Source: Cryptoclostridium sp964637365
GTDB lineage: Bacteria; Bacillota; Dehalobacteriia; UBA7702
Direction of reading: 5' to 3'
Length of the DNA stretch: 64,000 bases
Assembly (NCBI GenBank): GCA_964637365.1
Contig: CAZWWH010000003.1
Location: 38,149-102,148, forward strand
How positions within the stretch are numbered: the stretch's first letter is position 1; each line of letters begins with the position of its first letter. The translations under genes were made by a program, and so were the position numbers. Positions 15,101 to 23,844 of this stretch are shown here, one piece after another. A model generated the notes under the pieces. It was not told the origin of the DNA. It did not search any database and worked only from the letters and a program-made list of their open reading frames with translations.

Positions 15101-18100
15101 TTAAAACAGCGTTGGTTCCTGTTCCTTCACGGCGGGAATTTTAATTTCCCGCAGATCCACAGTGGGAGGAAGATCCGCCAGAAAAGCGGAAGGCGCACCG
15201 CCTACGGTGATGGTGAGAGCTTCTTTGGCTCGAGTAATACCCACAAAAAAGAGGCGGCGTTCTTCGGGAATATCGGGAGTTTCTCCCTTTCGTTCCAAGG
15301 GCAAGGTACCACGGTCCAATCCCGCTAGGAACACTACGGGGAATTCCAACCCCTTGGCGCCATGGAGGGTCATGAGGGTCACGGCGTCGGCTGTGTAAGC
15401 TGCGTTGGCCGTGCCGCTGACGCGACGCAGGTCTCCCTCCTCCCCAAGACTCAGAGCGTTTAAAAACTCCGCCATGGTAGTGTGGAACAGCGCCGTATGA
15501 ATCAGACGGTTCAAAGCTTCAGTCATGGCTTGGTCCTCGGCCCAGGTTGTCAAAAGGGTTTCCGGCGTTGCCGTTTCGTACAGGGGCAGGAATTTTTCCA
15601 CGGCTTTTACCCAAATCATGGCTTTGCCGAAGTGGCCCAGACCTTCGGCCAAATCAGCGGGGTTCCAATTATCCTGCTTTGAGGCCAGTACTATCACGGC
15701 GTTGATTTCATCTTCGGCGCAGCCAAAGGACAAGCTTAGCGCTGTTCTGAGGGAAACGGTATCCCGAGGATTCATCAGAGAGCGGAAAAAACCCAAACAG
15801 CCCCGCACCTCGTCTTGGTCCAGATAATCCTCGCGGGTGCGGATGATAGCGGGAATCCCTTCGTGAACCAGGCATTCCTCAATGAGCTTCAATTGCTTTT
15901 GGGTGCGGCAGAGTATGGCGATATCCCGCAAAGAACGGGCCGCTTCCACGTTTTTCTGATGCCGGTCCGCCGATACCATATCCACGCCGCCGCAAAGAGC
16001 GTTGATTTCCTTGGCCAGCCACACGGCTTCCCCAAAGGGAGAATGGCATTTTACCACGGAAACCTTGGCGCCACTGTCGGCGTTAGCCCGAAGGGTCCGT
16101 TCCGTTCCGCCGTTTTTGGCAATGACCTTGACGGCGCTTTCCAGAATTTCCGGGTTGGAACGGTAATTTTCCTCTAAGTGAACGACCTGAGCTTCGGGAT
16201 GACTTTGGAGCAGTTCCTCAAAGCACTGGGCCTTCGCGCCGCGGAAACCGTAAATGGATTGGTCGCCGTCACCGATGACAAAAAGCTCTCCCTGACTCGC
16301 CCAATGATTCACCAAACGGTGCTGAACATCGTTGATGTCTTGAAATTCATCAACCAAAAGATAGCGGAATTGGCTCAAGCCCTGGGGGGACATTTTGAGT
16401 CCCTCCAACAAAATATCATCCAAATCCCGACAGCCAAGGTCCGACAGACGCCGCTGGTAAGCGTCGTAAAATGTTTGGTCCCAAAGGTCCTCCCGAGGCG
16501 CCATGCCGTTTTTACAGCGGGAAATTTCTTCCCCCATGACACGCGGAGAGGTGGTAATTCCCCGCTCCTGGCAGAGCTGCCGCAGCAAATCCCGGCGTTC
16601 TCCCTGGTTCAAAAGGGGTTTTCGCGGCAGTAAATCGAGACAGACGCGGTGGAAGGTGCCTATGGCCAACCCTTGAACAGCCTTGCGTCCACCCAGCCGC
16701 TGGATGAGCCGTTCCCGCATTTCTTGGGCTGCCTGATTGGTAAAGGTCACGGCAGTGATCTCCCGAGGGTTTACGCCTCGCGTCTCAATAAGGTAAGCGA
16801 TACGCTCTACCAGGGTTCTGGTTTTCCCCGTACCGGGGCCGGCGATGACCGCCACCACAGGATTGGCGGCGGTGATGGCCGCCTGCTGACCTTGGTTGAA
16901 GGCAATCATTTCCTCCTTGGCTTTTTTCCCTTTGGAAGAGGATTGTTTCCGAGGTTTTGTCCCGGCCGAAGGCGCCATGGCTTCCGCGACAGCGTCCGCC
17001 GGCTCCCAGGCAAAGAGGCTTTGTTCCCCTCGCAGTTCCTCCAGCTCCCTGGGGGTAAAGAGGGACACGGTGCCGTATTCCCCGTCATACCCCGGGGTCA
17101 GCTTCACTTGGCCTTGGCGCAGCTTTTCCACACCTCGGGCCACGCAAAGTCCCGCGGATTTTTCGATTTCCCCAAGGGGAACGCTGCGGAGAATTTCCAG
17201 TTCTGGACCTAAATCCTCCAGCATTTGAAAGTATTCCTTCTGGGTTTTCTTACTGGCAGCGGAAACCCCCAAAGTATCGGCGATGATTTCCGTCAGGGGA
17301 ATCAGCTGTTCAAAAGGCTTGTCCAAGGGAATGGGGATGTCGCGATCCGCCAGTTCCTCTACCCGATGATCTACGCCGATGGTGATTTTTTTGCCGCAGC
17401 TGGGGCAGATACCGTCAAGGGCAATGGTTTCCTTGGGGGATAGCCGCCGCCCGCAGTTGCGGTGGCCGTCCCAATGGTATTTCCCTTCCTCGGGGAAAAA
17501 TTCCAGGGTACCACCAAAGTGCTCTCCCGTTTCTATGGCCCGTCCCATGGCGGTATAAGAAAAGTCCCCGTCAAAAAGGTTGGCTTCCCGGGCTAACTTC
17601 ATAGGGGAATGAGCGTCGGAATTGGAAATCAGGGTGAAGCGGTCCAAAGCCGAAACCCGGCGGTTCATGGGCGGATCCGAGGACAAACCCGTTTCCAAAG
17701 CGTGGATGTAAGGGGTCAAGTCCTCAAAGCATTCCTCAATGGTATCAAAGCCGGAAAAAGCGCCGAACAGGGAGAAATGAGGCGTCCAGATGTGAGCGGG
17801 AACAAAGATGGCCCGAGGGCAGGTCTCCAAGGTGATTTCCAGCAAATCGCGGCAGTCCAGCCCTAAAATGGGCCTGCCGTCGGAATGAAGATTGCCGATG
17901 GCCTCCAGACGTTTGGCTAACTGATCCCCATCCTCCAGACTGGGCAGGATAATGACGTTATGAACCTTCCTGGTTTTGCCGTTCTTCTTATAAATGGAGC
18001 TGATTTCCCCCGTAACTACAAAGCGGGGTATGATGGCGTCGCCGCCAATGGACGCGGCCAGACGCTGCTCCTCTTTTAAGACGTAGAATCCCTCCTCTGC

Positions 18101-18274
18101 GGGGACAAGGGCCTCCCGCAGCTCCTGCCGCCACTGGGCGTGGGTGAAATCTCCGGTACCAATCAGATGAAGTCCCTTATACCTTGCCCAAAGGTCAAGA
18201 TGTAAGGGGTCGCAGTCTCGGGAGGTGGCCCTGGAATATTTGGAATGAATATGAAGGTCGGCAATATATTTCAT
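15101..18274 (-). CDS. PHP-domain / UvrD-REP helicase fusion
   Basis: 1057 residues. Residues 1-250 form a PHP phosphoesterase-like domain with the metal-binding 'DLHIHSKYSR', 'GTGDF' and 'SNSDAHSP' motifs. Around 275-315 is a zinc-ribbon-like 'CGRRL...CPSCGKK'. Residues from about 460 are a superfamily 1A helicase: Walker A GPGTGKT, 'TFTNQAAQEMRERL', Walker B 'LLVDEFQDIND', 'GDGDQSIYGFRGA' and the C-terminal 'LMTLHGAKGLEFPVVFLAG'. The helicase part probably unwinds DNA in repair. The PHP part may hydrolyse a phosphodiester or nucleotide, as in polymerase-associated PHP domains. Such fusions are known in anaerobic Bacillota but their role is not established. Single gene, preceded by AAAGAAAGGA. 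Confidence 0.9.
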   Translation of the reverse strand: MKYIADLHIHSKYSRATSRDCDPLHLDLWARYKGLHLIGTGDFTHAQWRQELREALVPAEEGFYVLKEEQRLAASIGGDAIIPRFVVTGEISSIYKKNGKTRKVHNVIILPSLEDGDQLAKRLEAIGNLHSDGRPILGLDCRDLLEITLETCPRAIFVPAHIWTPHFSLFGAFSGFDTIEECFEDLTPYIHALETGLSSDPPMNRRVSALDRFTLISNSDAHSPMKLAREANLFDGDFSYTAMGRAIETGEHFGGTLEFFPEEGKYHWDGHRNCGRRLSPKETIALDGICPSCGKKITIGVDHRVEELADRDIPIPLDKPFEQLIPLTEIIADTLGVSAASKKTQKEYFQMLEDLGPELEILRSVPLGEIEKSAGLCVARGVEKLRQGQVKLTPGYDGEYGTVSLFTPRELEELRGEQSLFAWEPADAVAEAMAPSAGTKPRKQSSSKGKKAKEEMIAFNQGQQAAITAANPVVAVIAGPGTGKTRTLVERIAYLIETRGVNPREITAVTFTNQAAQEMRERLIQRLGGRKAVQGLAIGTFHRVCLDLLPRKPLLNQGERRDLLRQLCQERGITTSPRVMGEEISRCKNGMAPREDLWDQTFYDAYQRRLSDLGCRDLDDILLEGLKMSPQGLSQFRYLLVDEFQDINDVQHRLVNHWASQGELFVIGDGDQSIYGFRGAKAQCFEELLQSHPEAQVVHLEENYRSNPEILESAVKVIAKNGGTERTLRANADSGAKVSVVKCHSPFGEAVWLAKEINALCGGVDMVSADRHQKNVEAARSLRDIAILCRTQKQLKLIEECLVHEGIPAIIRTREDYLDQDEVRGCLGFFRSLMNPRDTVSLRTALSLSFGCAEDEINAVIVLASKQDNWNPADLAEGLGHFGKAMIWVKAVEKFLPLYETATPETLLTTWAEDQAMTEALNRLIHTALFHTTMAEFLNALSLGEEGDLRRVSGTANAAYTADAVTLMTLHGAKGLEFPVVFLAGLDRGTLPLERKGETPDIPEERRLFFVGITRAKEALTITVGGAPSAFLADLPPTVDLREIKIPAVKEQEPTLF

Positions 18275-18378
18275 AAAAATAATCCTTTCTTTTCCACAGA
18301 TTGCCGTATTATTCGGCGTGATTCAAAAAAGCATCAATGATATTTTCCTAACAATTATAACATAGATTAAAAACGGAA

Positions 18379-18408
18379 AAAACCACCATCTGTCAGATGG
18401 TGGCTTTT
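18379..18408. terminator. Bidirectional intrinsic terminator
   Basis: CCACCATCT-gtc-AGATGGTGG with T-runs on both sides (CTTTT on plus, TTTTTTCC on minus). Repeat family B begins immediately after it. Confidence 0.8.
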
Positions 18409-18410
18409 AT

Positions 18411-18560
18411 CTCAGAAGGGATGAAACAATGAAAAAGGTTGTTAGGTTGGGTTTGCTTTGTTCTTTCGGGTACATTCATAATATAACGAAACTTCGTGTT
18501 TTCTCATTATCAATGGCGGGAAGATACGGAGAAGTCTTTGTGTATATTTGATGAATCATT
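18411..18560 (+). repeat. Dispersed intergenic repeat family B, copy 1
   Basis: Shares 'AGAAGGGATG', 'AAACAATGAAAA', 'TTTGCTTTGT', 'ATAATATAACG', 'AAACTTCGTGTT' and 'GGGAAGATA' in the same order with 56683-56850. Both copies directly follow a strong terminator hairpin, so the unit appears to target or accompany 3' ends of genes. Confidence 0.7.
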
Positions 18561-18610
18561 GGCCTTGGTCCCCGGATTTTCACCGACAGGATGCTTATGA
18601 CCAAGCACAT

Positions 18611-18655
18611 CCCGAAAAAATGAAACACCCGATGGTATTCAATTCCATCAGGTGC
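18611..18655 (-). terminator. Probable terminator of the ACT-domain gene
   Basis: Minus strand CACC.GATGG...CCATC.GGTG hairpin, then TTTCATTTTTT, about 120 bases after the ACT gene stop. The bases between it and the stop hold nothing I recognise. Confidence 0.6.
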
Positions 18656-18773
18656 TATGATTCATTTCACACGCGAAAGCTTCATGATACCGAAAACGCA
18701 GAACAACCTTGCCACATAGCAGGCGTTCCCTTATTTTGGGATGATACCGCCTCTTACTGCATTTCAAATTCCG

Positions 18774-19148
18774 TCACACCGGGACTTGAACGGTGTGGTT
18801 CTCTTCCTCCAACACAAACAAAGCCTTGGAGAGGTCGTCCTCTTTCACGAAAATATAGTCGGTGTTAAAGGTGGAAACGGCAAAAAGGGGCATATCCTCG
18901 GCAGCTAAAATCGAAGTCAAATGGGAAAGCACGCCAATCATGGAAAAATCCAGCTCCCCCTGGATTTTAAAGCAGCGCCAGCCATCCTCCCGGGCTTCGG
19001 TAAAATCCGGCACGTCGGGGGTTGGGCAGACCAGGGAAATTTCTTCATCGGTTTTGCCCACAAAGTAATATTTACTGCTGTATTCCAGTTGGCTTTCATC
19101 CTCCAACTTGCAAACGGTGAAGGGCTCTGCCAGTAATTTTAAATTCAT
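18774..19148 (-). CDS. ACT-domain protein
   Basis: 124 residues. The C-terminal half ('FSMIGVLSHLTSILAAEDMPLFAVSTFNTDYIFVKE') is a clear ACT ligand-binding domain of the COG3603 type. The N-terminal half is a second, divergent ACT-like fold. Stand-alone proteins of this kind probably bind amino acids and regulate an enzyme or transporter; the partner is unknown. AAGGAG sits five bases before the ATG. It follows the DUF2284 fusion gene by 39 bases on the same strand, so the two are probably co-transcribed. Confidence 0.8.
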   Translation of the reverse strand: MNLKLLAEPFTVCKLEDESQLEYSSKYYFVGKTDEEISLVCPTPDVPDFTEAREDGWRCFKIQGELDFSMIGVLSHLTSILAAEDMPLFAVSTFNTDYIFVKEDDLSKALFVLEEENHTVQVPV

Positions 19149-19187
19149 AGCAACTCCTTATCTATGGCTGTTGGTAATTTTGTGTCA

Positions 19188-20459
19188 TTATTCCAAAACC
19201 AATAGGCCAAAGTATTTCACAAATTCCGTCTTATCCTTTAAGGTTCGGAGCTGGTAGCCCTGGTTTCGCACAGTGGCAAAAACGTCGATGCCGGAGCTTT
19301 CCATGGAGGGCCGTGTGGCGGTGCATTTTTTCGGTGGCGCCGGCGGCTTACACTCGGTGCAAATGGAGCAAGGGCCGCTCCACAGCACAAATGCCTTATA
19401 ATATCCTGCCTTAAAGGCGGTCTTTTCCACCTTGAGCATCATCTTCTGGAATTCCCCGGTGGGAGGTTCCCCCTCGATAAGCAGGGCTTTTTTGTATTCG
19501 CTCAGTCGTTCCTTGGTTTGATCCCAGGAGGGGCTGTTGGGAGGACAGCATTTTTCCCCATAGGTAGAACAACCGAAACGACAGTGATCCGCCACCCAGC
19601 GGGCCAAGATCACCTCGTTGGGATCCATAGGTTTTAGAGAACGGATGTTACAGGTCTGCATCAGCTCGGCACTGAGACGGGCCAAGGGATCAATGGTGAG
19701 TTTATCCAAAATTTCCTGGGAACGGGCAGCATAAATCGCTGCTGCCGTGTCGGAAATCGGCATCATCATCGTGGAAACAAAACCTAACTCCGTCAAAGAT
19801 TTCCGAACTTCGACAGAGGAAGGCAGCGGCGCCTCCCGATGGTTGAAGCAGCGGCGCAAACGGTTGATGGCGGCGCCTTCGCTGTCAAGATCGGCAAATT
19901 CACCCAATACCACCAAATAGCCCTCCTCCGCGACGTCTTGGCAAACCTGGGCAAAGTCCTTTCCCGCTACTACCAGGCTATATACATCACTTTCCTCCAG
20001 CTTCACCTCGTCATGACTGAGCCAGAGGGAGGCGGCAAACACGGCGCCGTCGTCATCAAAGGCCGTGACCTTTACCGGCAAGGAGAAATCAACGCCGGTA
20101 AAATAAGGAGCCATTTCCTTCGCCAGAAACTTTTGCGGCATGGTATTGGCGACCAACGTATCGCCGCTCCAAAGACCACTGGCATGATCCAGATATTGAG
20201 CCGATACCGGAGTATTAAAAACGTAACCACCGTTGACGCCCACCAGACCCAGCTTGGCCAAGGCGCCCAGAAAAGCCTCGGTCGTGACCTGGTCAAAACC
20301 TAAAAGCGCCGGCATTTCTTCGGCCTGTTTGCCATCGCCAATGAGGGAGAATACGTCCTTCTGCATGGCAATATCCATCAGCTCCACCCTGGCGTGGCCA
20401 CGCACCAAATCGGCAAGATAATTATAATTGTCGTTCTGCAAATCAAATTTATTCATCAT
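19188..20459 (-). CDS. DUF2284 metal-binding protein fused to an N-terminal winged-helix-like domain
   Basis: About 424 residues. The N-terminus ('NYNYLADLVRGHARVELMDIAM') resembles the dimerisation/winged-helix domain found before small-molecule methyltransferases, but no SAM-binding motif follows. The C-terminal 170 residues are a DUF2284 cysteine-rich domain: 'CRFGCSTYGEKCCPPNSPSW', 'CSICTEC' and 'KKCTATRPSMESSGIDVF', likely binding an Fe-S cluster. Start choice: a consensus promoter lies so close that its -10 overlaps an in-frame ATG at 20468. I therefore prefer the ATG ATG at 20459/20456, giving a leaderless or nearly leaderless mRNA. A GTG at 20510 is also in frame but would precede the promoter. 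Function unknown. Confidence 0.75.
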   Translation of the reverse strand: MMNKFDLQNDNYNYLADLVRGHARVELMDIAMQKDVFSLIGDGKQAEEMPALLGFDQVTTEAFLGALAKLGLVGVNGGYVFNTPVSAQYLDHASGLWSGDTLVANTMPQKFLAKEMAPYFTGVDFSLPVKVTAFDDDGAVFAASLWLSHDEVKLEESDVYSLVVAGKDFAQVCQDVAEEGYLVVLGEFADLDSEGAAINRLRRCFNHREAPLPSSVEVRKSLTELGFVSTMMMPISDTAAAIYAARSQEILDKLTIDPLARLSAELMQTCNIRSLKPMDPNEVILARWVADHCRFGCSTYGEKCCPPNSPSWDQTKERLSEYKKALLIEGEPPTGEFQKMMLKVEKTAFKAGYYKAFVLWSGPCSICTECKPPAPPKKCTATRPSMESSGIDVFATVRNQGYQLRTLKDKTEFVKYFGLLVLE

Positions 20460-20466
20460 AGTATTC

Positions 20467-20495
20467 ATTATAGGGGCAATTGTTATTTTTTGCAA
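20467..20495 (-). promoter_or_regulatory. Promoter of the DUF2284 fusion gene (leaderless arrangement)
   Basis: Minus strand TTGCAA (20495-20490), 17 bases, TATAAT (20472-20467). Transcription would begin around 20460, at or next to the ATG ATG. The 300 bases further upstream to the lipoprotein gene are AT-rich with no other feature I can support. Confidence 0.75.
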
Positions 20496-20799
20496 GAGGG
20501 AGAGCCGCACCCCTTCACTGATTTCAAAAAAACATCAAATAATATCCTTCCGTCCTTTTATATTAATAAAATAGTATTTATCAGGGATTTTGCTCTTAAA
20601 ATAACTTTTCCCCAAATAATTTATAGCAACAATTTTATAATTTTATATTGAATAGCAAGGACAATCGTGATATTAAATATAAACTCATAATAGTATTTTT
20701 ATCCTTAAAAATGGAGTAGTTCCAACGTTTTTCTATAAAATGCCCGTATAACACAGCATTAACCGATATCGTCAAAATGTAACAAGGAGGAATAAAAAA

Positions 20800-21480
20800 T
20801 TGAAATATAACAACCGCTTATGGCGGCTTTTGCTGCTGTTGGCGTTAACATTGACCCTCTGCTGCGCCTGTTCCGGAAATTCTGACTCCGATGAGCGGAA
20901 AAAAGACGAGGGACTTGCCTTCCCCTATGAATTGGATGACGGCCGTTTGGTAGTACAATCGGTAATGCAGTTCAGCGGCCCCAATGTGGATAATGAAAAC
21001 AAGGAAGATGATAACATCGCTGGCCTTGTGCTGGAGAATTGCTCCGGTTCCTATTTGGAACAGGCGGAGATTACCGTGAAATTGAAGGATGGTACCAAGC
21101 TTTCCTTTGCGGTGCAGGATCTCCCTACGGGTCTGGCAACCATTGCCTTTGAAAAGAAGAATGGTCTTTATGAGGCTGACGCCCCTGTAAAATCCATAAC
21201 GTGCAACCCCCAATACAAAGAGGGCGACGCCATGGATGCCCGTCTTACAGCCACGGCGGAAAATAATCTCATAACCGTCACCAATGGTTCTCCGGAAACG
21301 CTGAGCAATATCAAAGTGGTTTATCACACTCTTGCCGGCGATACCTATATGGGCGGCACCTCTTACAGCGTTACCATTGACGCTTTGGCCCCCAATGAAA
21401 CCTTTGAACACACCGCCTCTGAATGTTGGCTGGGCATGGCCCAAATCGTCGGTGTTTTTGTGGCGGATACCGAGGAATAA
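20800..21480 (+). CDS. Secreted lipoprotein of the RiPP locus (unknown function)
   Basis: 226 residues starting at TTG, seven bases after AAGGAGG. Signal sequence 'LLLLLALTLTLCCACSGNS' ends in a lipobox, so the mature protein would be lipid-anchored at a cysteine near residue 22-24. The rest is a soluble, beta-rich domain ('LVLENCSGSYLEQAEITVKLKDG', 'ITVTNGSPETLSNIKVVYHTLAG') resembling FxLYD/Ig-like accessory domains, with no catalytic motif. It ends 58 bases before the short precursor-like gene and is likely in the same transcript. It could bind, display or give immunity to the peptide product; this is inference from position. Confidence 0.75.
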   Translation: MKYNNRLWRLLLLLALTLTLCCACSGNSDSDERKKDEGLAFPYELDDGRLVVQSVMQFSGPNVDNENKEDDNIAGLVLENCSGSYLEQAEITVKLKDGTKLSFAVQDLPTGLATIAFEKKNGLYEADAPVKSITCNPQYKEGDAMDARLTATAENNLITVTNGSPETLSNIKVVYHTLAGDTYMGGTSYSVTIDALAPNETFEHTASECWLGMAQIVGVFVADTEE

Positions 21481-21538
21481 ATCAACAAAATGAAAAAACG
21501 CTATGATGAAAATTGAAAGGAAAAATAGAAAGGAAATT

Positions 21539-21763
21539 ATGATGAAAAAGACGTACAAAAAACCAACTGTTTATGTGGAGTCCTTTGAACTGTGCAAGCA
21601 TATTGCGTCATGCGGCATACAAGTTGAAAACGGCAACACGATCATTTCTCCCGGAGGTGCTCCCATAACAATTTTCGCAGCAGGGAGCTGTGATAACGCC
21701 CCAGAATCCTTCGGATATTGCTACACCAACGGCGCCGGTGACAAGGCTCTTTTCAACTCCTAA
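21539..21763 (+). CDS. Candidate RiPP precursor peptide (Cys-containing)
   Basis: A 73-74 residue peptide starting at ATG 21539 or 21542 after AAGGAAA. The N-terminus 'KKTYKKPTVYVESFELCKHI' is leader-like (charged, then an E-x-F-E-L patch). The remainder is rich in Gly, Ser, Asn and Ala with cysteines in 'ASCGIQVENG', 'AGSCDNAPES' and 'FGYCYTNGAG', a typical modifiable core. Its stop TAA overlaps by one base the start of an HprK-like kinase gene, which overlaps a radical SAM/SPASM gene. Short peptides with a YxKPxVxxESFEL-like start next to such genes occur in Clostridia but I know of no characterised product. Precursor role is inferred from size, composition and tight coupling. Confidence 0.75.
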   Translation: MMKKTYKKPTVYVESFELCKHIASCGIQVENGNTIISPGGAPITIFAAGSCDNAPESFGYCYTNGAGDKALFNS

Positions 21764-22620
21764 TGTCCTACTGCTGCAATTTTATTTTGGCAGACTGCGT
21801 GATTGCCATAGAAACGGATTTTCCGGTACCTATATCATCGCGGTTTGAGCCGTTTCTCACCAACGCCTCAGCGGATTTCACAGTTTCTTTTCAGCAAACG
21901 GCCTCTTTACCATCCTTGGACGGAGAAACGCTAACGGCGGACGATACTCGCATGGCCCTGGCATACCGCCAGCGCGATCAGGTAGTTTACGCGCTGTGCC
22001 GCGATTCCTACCAAAAGGCCATCGCTCATGTTACGGTGGATTACCGGAACCGACGCGGGGTCGTTCGGTATCTTCCCGGCAATAAAAACCGCTTCCAAAC
22101 CATGGACGCCTGTTTTGACAGCTTCGGTTTGGAGCATGCCATGATGGCTCTGGATACTTTTGTGGTACATGCTTCCTTCATTCGCTACCAAGGAAAAGGA
22201 TATCTCTTTATGGGGCCTTCGGGCATTGGCAAATCCACTGCCGCCAAGGTATGGACCGACCATACAGAAGCAGAGCTTTTAAACGGCGACCGCGTCTTGG
22301 TGAGGAAGATCAACGGCGTCTGGCAAGGCTTTGGCTCTCCCTTTGCGGGCTCTTCCCAATGCCATAAAAACGAGTCTGCCTCCATCGCCGCAGTCATTGC
22401 CCTTTGCCGCGAAGACAGCTCCTTCCAAAGGATCACGCCGGGTCAAGGCTTTCGTTCCCTTTACATCAATACGGCTGTATGCCCCTGGGATGAAAGATAC
22501 CACAGCCGCGCACTGAACCTGCTGGACGCAGCAGCCAAGGAACTGCTCTTTTACCGCATGAGCGCCCCGCCCGATGAACGCATGATATCCCTGATGAAAA
22601 ACGGGCTGAATTTATTATGA
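21763..22620 (+). CDS. HPr-kinase-like P-loop protein in RiPP locus
   Basis: 285 residues. Residues from about 140 match the HprK/PEP-carboxykinase-like kinase fold: P-loop GPSGIGKST (about 147-155), 'LLNGDRVLVRK' corresponding to the HprK metal/phosphate segment, and 'GFGSPFAGSSQ'. It lacks the N-terminal domain of genuine HPr kinase. HprK-like proteins occur in peptide clusters: some phosphorylate the C-terminal serine of lasso peptides, and SynChlorMet ScmC is related. The precursor here ends in Ser, so peptide phosphorylation is a plausible role. It overlaps the precursor stop by one base (TAATG) and the radical SAM start by four (ATGA). Confidence 0.82.
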   Translation: MSYCCNFILADCVIAIETDFPVPISSRFEPFLTNASADFTVSFQQTASLPSLDGETLTADDTRMALAYRQRDQVVYALCRDSYQKAIAHVTVDYRNRRGVVRYLPGNKNRFQTMDACFDSFGLEHAMMALDTFVVHASFIRYQGKGYLFMGPSGIGKSTAAKVWTDHTEAELLNGDRVLVRKINGVWQGFGSPFAGSSQCHKNESASIAAVIALCREDSSFQRITPGQGFRSLYINTAVCPWDERYHSRALNLLDAAAKELLFYRMSAPPDERMISLMKNGLNLL

Positions 22621-23753
22621 CAAATGAACGCTTAGAACCGCAGTTAACTTCATATTTATTTGCCAAGGCGGCCCAAAGCCACACCCCCATCTGCGGTACC
22701 TTTGAAGTGACCCCCCTTTGCAATTTCAACTGCCCCATGTGCTATGTACACATGACAAAGGAGCAGATGAAGGATACGGGACGCCGCCCTTTGACCGCTG
22801 ATCAATGGCAGGATATCGCCGCCCAGGGAAGAGACAAGGGACTGCTGTATTTACTCCTCACCGGTGGCGAGCCGTTTCTCTATCCCGGCTTCCGTCAGTT
22901 GTATGAGGCCTTAGCTGACATGGGGTTCATTATCAGCATCAACTCCAATGGCAGTCTCATCGATGAGGAAACCGTATCTTGGCTCCGCCGTAAGCCGCCG
23001 TCCCGCATCAATATCACTCTTTATGGAGTTACCAACGAGACCTACCGTCGCCTTTGCGGCGATCCACAGGGCTTCGCGAAAGTCTCCGCCGCCATTGACC
23101 GCTTGCGGGACGCCGATATCCCTCTGAAACTCAACTGCAGTCTCATCCCCCATAACGCCAAAGAGCTTCCTCAAATCGTTTCCTTTGCCCAGGAGCGGGA
23201 ACTGATTGTAGAAATCACACCCTATATGTTCCCGGCTCATCGATGTTCTGAAAAAAATGTGGGCCAAAACACCCGCTTCACCCCGGAGGAAACCGCCCGC
23301 TACGCTTTGGAAATTCAGCGGCTGCAAACGGGAGAAGACGGGCTGCGCCGTTACGCCGAGCAAATCCTGCAAGGTTCGGCGCCCTCTTTCCTTGAGGACT
23401 GTGCTGAGATTTCTGCCGATGGCTCTATCCGCTGCCGTGCGGGACGAGCCACCTTTTGGCTGACCTGGTACGGCATGATGACCCCCTGCGGCATGATGAC
23501 AGGTCCCGCTGTGGGGCTTTTGGGCCGTTCTTTTGAAGAAGCCTGGCAGGAACTGACGGAGAAAACCGCCAAGATTCGTCTTTCCGGTCACTGCGCCCGC
23601 TGCGGCAGCAAGGAGATATGTCACGCCTGCGCCGCCATGGCCCAGGCCGAAACAGGTTCCTTTGCGGAAACCCCACAATACCTCTGCCGCATGACCGAAA
23701 CCCTGCGCTCCTTGGCGCAAGAACTTTTGGAAAATAATCTGCAGTTACGGTAA
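22617..23753 (+). CDS. Radical SAM/SPASM peptide-modifying enzyme
   Basis: 378 residues. The radical SAM motif is 'CNFNCPMC' (CX3CX2C) at about 35-42, followed by 'LLTGGEPFLYPGF'. The C-terminal SPASM region has cysteines in 'CAEISADGSIRCRAG', 'MTPCGMM', 'GHCARCGSKEICHAC' and 'YLCRM', enough for two auxiliary 4Fe-4S clusters. Such enzymes make thioether, C-C or epimerised residues in peptides such as ranthipeptides, sactipeptides and streptides. No PqqD-like RiPP recognition domain is evident, so leader recognition may use the kinase-like partner or another protein. Translation is coupled to the upstream kinase gene. Product chemistry cannot be predicted. Confidence 0.9.
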   Translation: MTNERLEPQLTSYLFAKAAQSHTPICGTFEVTPLCNFNCPMCYVHMTKEQMKDTGRRPLTADQWQDIAAQGRDKGLLYLLLTGGEPFLYPGFRQLYEALADMGFIISINSNGSLIDEETVSWLRRKPPSRINITLYGVTNETYRRLCGDPQGFAKVSAAIDRLRDADIPLKLNCSLIPHNAKELPQIVSFAQERELIVEITPYMFPAHRCSEKNVGQNTRFTPEETARYALEIQRLQTGEDGLRRYAEQILQGSAPSFLEDCAEISADGSIRCRAGRATFWLTWYGMMTPCGMMTGPAVGLLGRSFEEAWQELTEKTAKIRLSGHCARCGSKEICHACAAMAQAETGSFAETPQYLCRMTETLRSLAQELLENNLQLR

Positions 23754-23844
23754 CTATGGTAATTCATGTAGTGTACTGCATTTCATATATATATAATTAA
23801 GGAAATCATACGTGAGAACCAAATTTTCACAAGGAGGAAACATT

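Noticed and set aside
18548..18868. 106-residue plus-strand frame antisense to the ACT gene
   Set aside because: It overlaps a real gene on the other strand and a terminator hairpin, with no family match.
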